A DNA stretch of 25,731 nucleotides from an uncultured Oscillospiraceae bacterium (GTDB lineage: Bacteria > Bacillota > Clostridia > Oscillospirales > Oscillospiraceae), in the NCBI GenBank assembly GCA_910578575.1, contig CAJTQP010000034.1, positions 1-25,731 on the forward strand. The letters are read 5' to 3'. The first letter of the stretch is position 1; every line of letters starts with the position of its first letter. A program made the translations under genes and the position numbers. Below the pieces are notes generated by a model. The model searched no databases and was not told the DNA's origin. It saw only the letters and a program-made list of their open reading frames with translations. Below are positions 1-6,559 of the stretch, one piece after another.

Positions 1-2716
1 AGCGACGTTCGGGGATCAGGAATCGATCACGAACAAAGAGGCCGTTGATGTGTGCACGACATTGAACATCATCGGCGGCTACGAGGACGGGACCTTCCGT
101 CCTGCTGGCAACGTCACCCGCGCGGAGATGTGCAAGATGATTTGCGTCGCTTTGAACGGCGGCAAGGAGCCCAGCATGGGTTCTAACCTCATCAACACGT
201 TCAACGATGTGGGCAAGGACCACTGGGCTGCACCTTACATTGAGTATTGTGTCAGCCAGAGCATCGTCGGCGGTGTCGGCGGTGGCAACTTCAACCCCAA
301 CGGCAACATCACTGGTACCCAGGCTGCGAAGATGCTGCTGTGCATCCTGGGCTACAATGCAAGCATCCAGGGCTATGTTGGCAACGATTTCTGGGAGACC
401 AAGATCAATGTCGACGCTGCCCAGAAGGGCCTGTATGACGGCCTGTCCAACATCGACGCCAGTGCTGCCCTGACCCGTGACAGCGCTGCTCAGATGATTT
501 GGAACGCTCTGAACGCCTATGAGGTGGAGTATGTTACCACCCTGGTTCCCGGCCCTGGCGGCACCCTGACCTCTCAGGTCGATGTGAAGGATAAGATTAG
601 CAGTGGCCTGAATACTAAGATCTCCCTGCTGGAGGACAAGTACGAAGCTTACACCTATGTGGGTGACTTTACTGCTAACGCTAAGACTGCTTCCGGTCTG
701 CGGGATGGCCACATCCAGCTTACCAACGGAAGCAACAACATCGGCACTGCCAGTGCAACTGCTGACTTCCCCTATGATCTGGATATCCAGTATTTCGGTG
801 AAAAGGTCAAGGTTCTCTATAGAGACAGCAAGACCGAAGGCACAAGATACACTCCCGATCAGAAAGATACCATTTATGGCGTTTATGTCACTGGCGAAAC
901 TCGTGTAGTGAATGCCACCTCTAATGATATTGAGACTGAAACTGACTATGCCACTCCTGGAAAAATCAAAGTAAATGGCACCGAATATGAGGTTGCCGCT
1001 CCTGCAACTACCTCTACTGTTTTGGTTACTAAAAACTTTGACAATAGCAATACCGTAAAACCTACTGATAATACAACGAATCAAGGTGCCGATGTTGCTG
1101 CCGCAAAGGAAGCATTCTCTGCCCTTTCCAAGCAGAATGGCGATATCGTTAAGTTTATCCTGGACGTAAACGGTAAGGTAGCAAGTGCTTATGTGACTGA
1201 GACCAACCTCGGCACTGTCACTGCTGTGAACAGCACCAAGGTTAGCATCAGCGGTATGGGCGGTTCTATTGAGCTCGCTAAGAACGATGTGTATAGCGGT
1301 ATCGCTAAGGATGACGTGGTTGTTTTCACAAAGCTTTACAAGGGAACTGCGGCTGATGCTTATGTAATCGTTGAAAAAGCTCAGACTGTTTCCGGTAAAG
1401 TTGACGGTTTCAAAGCCGATACTTCTACCACAAGTAAGAGTGTGACCGTAGACGGCCAGACTTATAATGTGTATGATAAGCTTGCTATGCAATCTACTGT
1501 CGGTGACGAAACCGGTATTGGTTACTTCACCACAGGTCATATCGGTGAAAACGTGACACTGTATCTGGTCAACGGTTATGTGGCTGGTGCGGTTCAGACT
1601 TCTGAGTCCGCAAACAACTATAGCCTCGTTATTGACACTAACGGCAGCATTGGCAGCGCTTTGAACCCCATGAAGGTTGTTGCCTTGGGTGCTGATGGAA
1701 ACAAGACAACCCTGACACTTTCCGACAAGGGTGAAACCCCCGCTATCGGTGATATTATCACCTATACCGGCAGCAACGATAATGCAAAGGCTTCTGTTAA
1801 GGCCGACGCGAGCACAGCATATAACGCTACTACTGCACCGAATGGCTATCATACAAGCACGACGGGTGCATTGGCTGCATACGACAAGACAAGCAAGACG
1901 TTTGATGGTACGGTCACTGCTGCTGACTGTGTACTGTTCAAGTGCACTACTCAGGCTGCTGTTGAAAGTGTTGTAGGCACAGATACCTATAAAGCTTACA
2001 ACATCCGTAACATGAAGGACTTTACACTTGCCGATAGCGAAACATACACGTATGTTACTGACTCTGACGGAAAAGTTGTCGCTGTTTTCGTTGGTAAAAA
2101 TGCGGGAACTGCCACAGCTACCTCCGACATGGTGATTGGTATTGTCAGCGCAAAGAACGATACTGTAAAGATTGGCGACGACGTCTACAATCAGTACACC
2201 GTTCTTGCTAACGACAAGAGCTATACCGTGAACATTGATGTTTCCAATGTAGCCAATGACACAGGGAAGCTCGCTAAGGGTACAGTCGTAGCATTTGCTC
2301 CTTCCAGTGACAGCTTGTACGATAATGATGCTGAGTTCGTGAAGCTGTCCAGTGATTCTAGCACTGCGGTTACAGATGCTGCTACTGTGATCGATGGAAC
2401 AAGTTACACACGGAGCGATGTCCTTGTCAAGAGCTATGACAGTAAGGAAGGTCTGCTGACCTACTTTACCGGCGTTACTGGCCCGGATGGTAATGGCGTA
2501 TATTCTGGTACCGGTGTGACTACTAAGGCACTGGACGACGATTGCGTGATTATCTATGTGGACGTGGACAAAGATACCGCTGGCGACGGAAGTGGCATCC
2601 CCTCCTTCGATTCTCAGACCGGGAAGTACAATGCGATTATTTTGGTTAACACCGATGGTGTAATCAGCCACATCGTCATTGAGACCTCCGGCGAGGATAG
2701 CGTGTTTGTTAAGTAA
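1..2716 (+). CDS. SLH-domain surface (S-layer) protein, 5' end outside window
   Basis: The frame is open from base 2 to a TAA at 2714-2716, about 904 residues. It starts inside the mature N-terminus (ATFGDQESITNKEAVD), matching residue 21 onward of the SLH gene at 6560-9652, so signal peptide and start lie upstream; the in-frame GTG at 50 is internal. Three SLH repeats occupy roughly the first 185 residues (LNIIGGYEDGTFRP, IVGGVGGGNFNPNGNITGTQAAKM, LTRDSAAQMIWNAL) and should bind pyruvylated secondary cell-wall polymer. This anchor is nearly identical to that of the second SLH protein. The remaining ~700 residues are a Thr/Ser/Asp-rich, beta-predicted ectodomain with recurring G-x-V-x-x-V and 'V.VDG..Y' modules and little similarity to the other copies. 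Codon use becomes more AT-rich after the anchor. S-layer or surface-array role is inferred from the family. Confidence 0.93.
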   Translation, partial: ATFGDQESITNKEAVDVCTTLNIIGGYEDGTFRPAGNVTRAEMCKMICVALNGGKEPSMGSNLINTFNDVGKDHWAAPYIEYCVSQSIVGGVGGGNFNPNGNITGTQAAKMLLCILGYNASIQGYVGNDFWETKINVDAAQKGLYDGLSNIDASAALTRDSAAQMIWNALNAYEVEYVTTLVPGPGGTLTSQVDVKDKISSGLNTKISLLEDKYEAYTYVGDFTANAKTASGLRDGHIQLTNGSNNIGTASATADFPYDLDIQYFGEKVKVLYRDSKTEGTRYTPDQKDTIYGVYVTGETRVVNATSNDIETETDYATPGKIKVNGTEYEVAAPATTSTVLVTKNFDNSNTVKPTDNTTNQGADVAAAKEAFSALSKQNGDIVKFILDVNGKVASAYVTETNLGTVTAVNSTKVSISGMGGSIELAKNDVYSGIAKDDVVVFTKLYKGTAADAYVIVEKAQTVSGKVDGFKADTSTTSKSVTVDGQTYNVYDKLAMQSTVGDETGIGYFTTGHIGENVTLYLVNGYVAGAVQTSESANNYSLVIDTNGSIGSALNPMKVVALGADGNKTTLTLSDKGETPAIGDIITYTGSNDNAKASVKADASTAYNATTAPNGYHTSTTGALAAYDKTSKTFDGTVTAADCVLFKCTTQAAVESVVGTDTYKAYNIRNMKDFTLADSETYTYVTDSDGKVVAVFVGKNAGTATATSDMVIGIVSAKNDTVKIGDDVYNQYTVLANDKSYTVNIDVSNVANDTGKLAKGTVVAFAPSSDSLYDNDAEFVKLSSDSSTAVTDAATVIDGTSYTRSDVLVKSYDSKEGLLTYFTGVTGPDGNGVYSGTGVTTKALDDDCVIIYVDVDKDTAGDGSGIPSFDSQTGKYNAIILVNTDGVISHIVIETSGEDSVFVK

Positions 2717-2730
2717 TCTTTTAGATTCTA

Positions 2731-2760
2731 GCCCCCAGGCTTCGGCCTGGGGGCCTCTTT
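2731..2760 (+). terminator. Rho-independent terminator of the first SLH gene
   Basis: A perfect 10-bp stem (GCCCCCAGGC, 2731-2740, with 2745-2754) closes a TTCG tetraloop and is followed by CCTCTTT, 14 bases after the stop codon. Confidence 0.85.
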
Positions 2761-2787
2761 ATATGCCTAGCACCCCCAATCCAGACA

Positions 2788-2820
2788 CAAAAGAAGCCCC
2801 CCGGCCGAAGCCGGGGGGCT
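2788..2820 (-). terminator. Rho-independent terminator of the crotonase-family operon
   Basis: A perfect 11-bp stem (2795-2805 with 2810-2820) closes a four-base loop; read on the minus strand it is followed by TCTTTTGTG. It lies 22 bases beyond the stop of the crotonase-family gene and faces the terminator of the convergent SLH gene. Confidence 0.85.
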
Positions 2821-2842
2821 GTGGGTTCAAGCAAAGCTCGAA

Positions 2843-3709
2843 TTAGTTGGCACCCTTGGGGTTCATGGGATCGGTACGATCCTCGATCCAATACTTGCCG
2901 ATGGGGTCCTGGGAAGCGTCCTTGTTCATGTTGTGAGCGATCATCAGGGTCTGGTTGCGGTTCTCAACATGCAGGGCGTTCTCGAAGCCAGAGGCGTCGA
3001 CGTTGCAGCGCATAGCTTCCTTGGTCAGGCGGACAGCCATGGGATCCTTGGCAGCGATCACGCGGGCGAACTCCAGGCCAGCGGGGACCAGAGCAGCACG
3101 GTCATCGACGACCTGAGACACCAGGCCCAGGTTCCAAGCTTCATCAGCGTTGATGAAGTTGCCGGTCAGCATCATCTCGTAAGCGCGGCCGGTGCCGATC
3201 AGGCGGGGCAGCTGATAGGAAGAGCACATGTCGCAGCCGCCGATGCCAACGTTGGCATAGAAGCAGGAGAAGCGAGCAGTCTTGGTGCACACGCGGATAT
3301 CAGAAGCCATAGCCAGGGAGAAGCCGCCGCCACCGGAGACGTTGTCCACCAGAGCGATCCAGGGCTGGGGAGTCTGGGTCATCTTCAGCTCCAGCTCGCC
3401 AAGCTTGATCTGGTAAGCATAGAAGCCGGGAACGGTCTTCTCATACTCGTCCAAGCCCTGCTTCACGTCCAGGCCAGCGCAGAAGCCCTTGCCCTCATCG
3501 CCGCCGTACAGCAGCACGACGCGGACGTTGTAGAAGTCGTCCTTCAGGCGCTCGCACAGGTCGGTCAGCTCAGCGACGAGCTGATGGGACAGGGCGTTGT
3601 AAGCCTTGGGACGGTTCAGGGTGACCTTCATGATGTTGGGCTCGACCATGTCGACCAGCAGGGTCTCATACTTGGGGTAAGTGGCAGGAGCAGGATACTT
3701 GATGTTCAT
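2843..3709 (-). CDS. Crotonase-fold (enoyl-CoA hydratase/isomerase family) protein with atypical active site
   Basis: 288 residues, normal crotonase length. I start at the ATG at 3709 because AGGAGG is 9 bases upstream; a second ATG three codons earlier directly abuts the AGGAGG. The oxyanion-hole elements are present: FCAGLD (76-81) and NVSGGGGFSLA (123-133). The two glutamates of classical enoyl-CoA hydratase are absent: the GGGCE position reads GGGFS (Ser131) and the PE(x)xLG position reads Y-A-N-V-G (151-155). A conserved Asp (G-C-D-M, Asp160) resembles isomerase-type members. It is therefore a CoA-thioester enzyme of the superfamily (isomerase, hydrolase or unusual hydratase) rather than a proven crotonyl-CoA hydratase. 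It lies downstream of the acyl-CoA dehydrogenase in the same direction and probably shares its transcript, which suggests a shared acyl-CoA substrate. Confidence 0.9.
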   Translation of the reverse strand: MNIKYPAPATYPKYETLLVDMVEPNIMKVTLNRPKAYNALSHQLVAELTDLCERLKDDFYNVRVVLLYGGDEGKGFCAGLDVKQGLDEYEKTVPGFYAYQIKLGELELKMTQTPQPWIALVDNVSGGGGFSLAMASDIRVCTKTARFSCFYANVGIGGCDMCSSYQLPRLIGTGRAYEMMLTGNFINADEAWNLGLVSQVVDDRAALVPAGLEFARVIAAKDPMAVRLTKEAMRCNVDASGFENALHVENRNQTLMIAHNMNKDASQDPIGKYWIEDRTDPMNPKGAN

Positions 3710-3735
3710 GGGAATCATCCTCCTAAATTATTTTT

Positions 3736-3789
3736 TTGGCCATCGGCCAAGAATATTTTGGCCACACCCGCCGGCCCCGGAGGGCCGGC
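3736..3789 (-). promoter_or_regulatory. Intercistronic hairpins between acyl-CoA dehydrogenase and crotonase-family gene
   Basis: Two stems sit in the 111-bp gap. GCCGGCCC (3770-3777) pairs with 3782-3789 around a 4-base loop. TTGGCC (3736-3741) pairs with 3745-3750 and is immediately upstream of an A/T run and the AGGAGG of the next gene. Neither has a T-tract on the minus strand, so they look like mRNA-stability or partial-attenuation elements rather than a full terminator. Confidence 0.5.
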
Positions 3790-3820
3790 AGGCGGTAGTC
3801 ATTGATGCTGGGGGGTAAAA

Positions 3821-5041
3821 TCAGTTGGTGTTGCCGTTGGCAGCCACATACATGCCGTGGATCAGGTACTGGATGTCGCCGGCGCCCTCGATGTTGGGGG
3901 CGATGGAAGCGTCGCGGACGAAGCGCTCAGCCTGGTACTCGTCGCAGACACCATAAGCGCCCATAGCGTTGACAGCCATGGTGGCAACCTTGGTAGCGGT
4001 CTCAGCGGCATAGCCCTTGGCCTGGGCGGTACGGGCCTGGACGGCACGCATGGTGTCGATGTCGTCGTTGGCGAAGTGGTTGTGGTCGCAGTAGTCAGCA
4101 GCTTCCAGCAGCAGCAGCTCAGCGGTGTGAGCATAGGTCAGCATGGTGGACAGACGCAGCTGAGTGGTGGGGAACTTGGTGATGGACTTGCCGCGGTGCA
4201 GCTTCTCCTGGCAGTACTTCAGGGCGATGTCAGCAGCGCCCAGAGCGGTGCCCACGAACACGGCGGTGAAGCCCAGCTTACCATAAGCGGTGGTGCCCAG
4301 CAGCTGAGTGAAGCCGTCGCCGGGCTTGCCCAGGATCTGGTCCTCGGTGACCACGATGTCGTCCATGAAGATGTCATAGACGTGAGAGCCGCGGTAGCCG
4401 ATCTTCTCCCAGGGAGTGGAGATGGAATAGCCCTTGCAGAACTTGTCGATGACCAGGCCGGTGACCAGGTCCTTGCCGGACTCCTCATCCTTCAGCAGGG
4501 CGAAGAGGACGCAGGGGCCGTCATAAGCGGCGTTGGAGATGAAGCGCTTCACGCCGTTGAGCTTGTAGGTGCCGTCGGCCTGCTTCTCCAGACGGGACTT
4601 GAGCATCTTGGGGTCGGAACCGGTGTCGGGCTCGGTGAAAGCGAAGGAGACGGTCTGCTCGCCGCGGCAGCAGGGAGCCAGATACTTCTGCTTCTGCTCA
4701 TCGTTGGCATACAGGTCCAGAGCTTCCAGGCCCAGGATATACACGTCCAGGCACTTGCCCACGGAGGGAGACACGCGGCTGATCTCCTTGATGATGATCG
4801 CCTGCTCCACATGGCCCATGCCCATGCCGTCATACTCTTCGGGGAAGCTGATGCCGATGAAGCCGCACTCAGCCATCTGCTCGTGGATGTCGTGGGGGAG
4901 CTGGGGATGCTTCTCGCCAGTGCTCACTTCCACCAGCTCGCCGGCCTCGATCTCGTCGATGCGGGGCTGCAGGATGTTTTCTGCAAAGTCTTTGGCCAGA
5001 TCCTCGATCATCTGCTGGTCTTCGTTCAGTTTAAATTCCAT
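3821..5041 (-). CDS. Acyl-CoA dehydrogenase (FAD flavoprotein)
   Basis: 406 residues, slightly longer than the usual ~380. The ATG at 5041 (MEFKLNEDQQ) is chosen because AGGAGG lies 9 bases upstream; the longer reading frame to 5143 is discarded. It oxidises an acyl-CoA to the 2-enoyl-CoA, or runs in reverse, passing electrons to ETF. Visible landmarks: N-terminal helical domain with FPEEYDGMGMG (66-75), the FAD/substrate signature FAFTEPDTGSD (133-143), FISNAA (167-172), and a C-terminal NIEGAGDIQ (383-391) in which Glu385 sits at the catalytic-base position of short-chain acyl-CoA dehydrogenases. No etfAB genes are nearby, so the electron partner is encoded elsewhere. It is the first gene of a two-gene unit with the crotonase-fold protein, divergent from hbd. 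The chain-length class cannot be fixed from sequence alone; butyryl-CoA or a branched/carnitine-like CoA ester are possible. Confidence 0.92.
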   Translation of the reverse strand: MEFKLNEDQQMIEDLAKDFAENILQPRIDEIEAGELVEVSTGEKHPQLPHDIHEQMAECGFIGISFPEEYDGMGMGHVEQAIIIKEISRVSPSVGKCLDVYILGLEALDLYANDEQKQKYLAPCCRGEQTVSFAFTEPDTGSDPKMLKSRLEKQADGTYKLNGVKRFISNAAYDGPCVLFALLKDEESGKDLVTGLVIDKFCKGYSISTPWEKIGYRGSHVYDIFMDDIVVTEDQILGKPGDGFTQLLGTTAYGKLGFTAVFVGTALGAADIALKYCQEKLHRGKSITKFPTTQLRLSTMLTYAHTAELLLLEAADYCDHNHFANDDIDTMRAVQARTAQAKGYAAETATKVATMAVNAMGAYGVCDEYQAERFVRDASIAPNIEGAGDIQYLIHGMYVAANGNTN

Positions 5042-5156
5042 AATAGTAGTCCTCCTGTAATAAAGATTACGCATTCTAGGCTGTCTATAAACAGCGCCTG
5101 GACATGAGAAGAATGCCCAGGGCGCAGTTTCTCCAACGGGCAACTTCTACAAAAGT

Positions 5157-5187
5157 ATTATATCATAACCAGCCAGAGGGCACATGC
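5157..5187 (-). promoter_or_regulatory. Extended -10 promoter for the acyl-CoA dehydrogenase unit
   Basis: On the minus strand TATGATATAAT gives a consensus TATAAT (plus-strand 5157-5162) with a TG extension one base upstream; no good -35 is seen about 17 bp away. Transcription would start near 5150 and leave a ~110-nt leader that contains an 8-bp hairpin (around 5094-5125, GCGCC-CTGG paired to CCAGGCGC). Confidence 0.55.
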
Positions 5188-5191
5188 CATA

Positions 5192-5229
5192 TATTGATTA
5201 TTTTTCCTCTCCGAAATAGTTAATCAATA
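5192..5229. promoter_or_regulatory. Inverted repeat, candidate operator in the divergent control region
   Basis: TATTGATTA (5192-5200) is repeated as a perfect inverted copy TAATCAATA (5221-5229), separated by 20 bases. It lies just upstream of the extended -10 promoter of the acyl-CoA dehydrogenase and about 60 bp upstream of the hbd promoter, so one regulator could serve both. No regulator gene is adjacent. The rest of 5042-5473 holds the two promoters, a repeated TTGACGAA (5266 and 5291) and the hbd leader; no gene is credible there. Confidence 0.5.
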
Positions 5230-5290
5230 CTAATGCAGGCGGCTTCTTGGAAAAACTGGGAAAACTTGACGAAAAGGACACAGAAAACCC

Positions 5291-5319
5291 TTGACGAATG
5301 GGGATTCTTACGGTAAGAT
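5291..5319 (+). promoter_or_regulatory. Sigma-A type promoter of hbd
   Basis: TTGACG (5291-5296), exactly 17 bases, then TAAGAT (5314-5319). Transcription from about 5326 gives a ~148-nt untranslated leader with one hairpin: GCCGGA (5394-5399) pairs with TCCGGC (5404-5409), flanked by ATGAA (5382-5386) paired with TTCAT (5413-5417). Confidence 0.6.
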
Positions 5320-5473
5320 AGTAGCGTTACATTGAAAATGGCAGGGTTTGCGCATTGCATCCCCGCGCCTACAACTTTTTGATGAAAAGCATAGCCGGAG
5401 GCGTCCGGCGGCTTCATTTTATAACAGAGCGTACAAAATGCAAAATCATTACATTTAAGGAGTTGTGTTAGTT

Positions 5474-6325
5474 ATGGAAGTAAAGACTGTTGGCGTGTAC
5501 GGCGCTGGTTTGATGGGCAGAGGCATTGCCCAGGTAGCCCTGGAGGGCGGCTATGACGTGGTCCTCTACAACCACCGCACCCCCACCCTGGAAAAGGGCG
5601 TGGCCGGCATCAAGAAGGGCTTTGACAAGAAGGTCAGCAAGGGCAAGATCGACCAGGCCCAGGCCGACACCTGGCTGTCCAAGCTGAAGGCCACCACCAA
5701 CCTGGAGGACCTGAAGGACGTGGACATCGTCTTTGAGGCCATGGTGGAGAACATGGAGCTCAAGAAGGACGCTTTTGCCAAGATGGCCCCTGTCATCAAG
5801 CCTGAGGCGATCTTCGTCTCCAACACCTCCTCCCTGAGCATCACCGAGCTGGCCGCCGCCGCCGGCCGCCCCGAAAAGTTCCTGGGGATGCACTTCTTCA
5901 GCCCCGTGCCCGCCATGAAGCTGGTGGAGATCATCAACGCTTATGACACCTCCGCCGACACCATCGAGACCGGCAAGGCCATTGCCAAGGGCTTTGGCAA
6001 GGAGTTCGTTACCGTCAGCGACGTGCCCATGTTCATCGCCAACCGGGTCATGTGCCCCATGATGAACGAGGCCGCCATCCTGGCCGGGGAGAACGTGTGC
6101 TCCTATGAGGACATCGACAAGGCCTGCGAGCTGGGCTATAACCAGCCCATGGGCCCCCTGAAGCTGGCGGACGCCATTGGCATCGACGTGATGATCGAGG
6201 TCATGGAGTCCCTGTATCAGGAGACCGCTGACTCCAAGTATCGCCCCGCACACCTGTACAAGGTCCTCTACCGCGCCGGCCGCCTGGGCCGTAAGAGCGG
6301 GCATGGATTCTATGATTACGAGTAA
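5474..6325 (+). CDS. hbd: 3-hydroxybutyryl-CoA dehydrogenase
   Basis: 283 residues, the usual length. The ATG at 5474 follows AAGGAG by 11 bases; an upstream in-frame GTG (5465) sits only two bases from it and is rejected. The enzyme interconverts acetoacetyl-CoA and 3-hydroxybutyryl-CoA in the butyrate-forming route. The Rossmann motif GAGLMGRGIAQ is at 10-20. The catalytic set matches the family with exact spacing: Ser119 (SNTSS), His140 (GMHFFSP), Glu152 (KLVEII), Asn190 (IANR). The C-terminal signature GRKSGHGFYDYE closes the protein. Odd point: the end of beta-strand 2, normally acidic in NADH-dependent members, reads Y-N-H-R-T (32-36), which suggests NADPH use. It is monocistronic with its own promoter and terminator. 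Confidence 0.95.
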   Translation: MEVKTVGVYGAGLMGRGIAQVALEGGYDVVLYNHRTPTLEKGVAGIKKGFDKKVSKGKIDQAQADTWLSKLKATTNLEDLKDVDIVFEAMVENMELKKDAFAKMAPVIKPEAIFVSNTSSLSITELAAAAGRPEKFLGMHFFSPVPAMKLVEIINAYDTSADTIETGKAIAKGFGKEFVTVSDVPMFIANRVMCPMMNEAAILAGENVCSYEDIDKACELGYNQPMGPLKLADAIGIDVMIEVMESLYQETADSKYRPAHLYKVLYRAGRLGRKSGHGFYDYE

Positions 6326-6340
6326 GAACGCGTGATAACA

Positions 6341-6376
6341 AAAAGCGCCGCAGGGGCATCCTTGCGGCGCTTTTGT
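6341..6376 (+). terminator. Rho-independent terminator of hbd
   Basis: A 12-bp stem, AAAAGCGCCGCA (6341-6352) with 6363-6374, ends in TTTT; it begins 15 bases after the hbd stop. Confidence 0.85.
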
Positions 6377-6454
6377 GTTGTTTCTAAAAAACTTAAACAT
6401 TGTTAGGGTGAAAGCCGCTCGTCGAGCGTCCCCTTTTTCCTTTTATAATAGGTT

Positions 6455-6490
6455 TTCCCGCGCTGTCAAGTTGGCAGGGCGGGAATTTTT
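6455..6490 (+). terminator. Second hairpin with T-tract between hbd and the SLH gene
   Basis: TTCCCGC-G-CTG (6455-6465) pairs with CAG-G-GCGGGAA (6475-6485), one G:G mismatch, followed by TTTTT. It would terminate plus-strand read-through but serves no obvious gene directly upstream. No gene is credible in 6375-6559. Confidence 0.45.
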
Positions 6491-6498
6491 CTGGACAG

Positions 6499-6528
6499 AA
6501 AAGAGAGGGGCTGATGCCCCTCTCTTTT
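6499..6528 (-). terminator. Terminator of the second SLH gene
   Basis: A 13-bp stem, AAAAGAGAGGGGC with its complement around a 4-base loop, flanked by A and T runs so it can act in both directions. The same stem sequence ends the third SLH gene at 16851-16880. Confidence 0.85.
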
Positions 6529-6559
6529 GGTTTAGGGTTTGCTTGCGCTTTGGGTTAGT

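Noticed and set aside
2933..5107. Long plus-strand frames opposite the crotonase-fold and acyl-CoA dehydrogenase genes.
   Set aside because: Family motifs, ribosome sites and terminator all lie on the minus strand.
5220..5417. A 65-residue minus-strand frame between acyl-CoA dehydrogenase and hbd.
   Set aside because: No ribosome site, and it overlaps the hbd promoter and leader hairpin.
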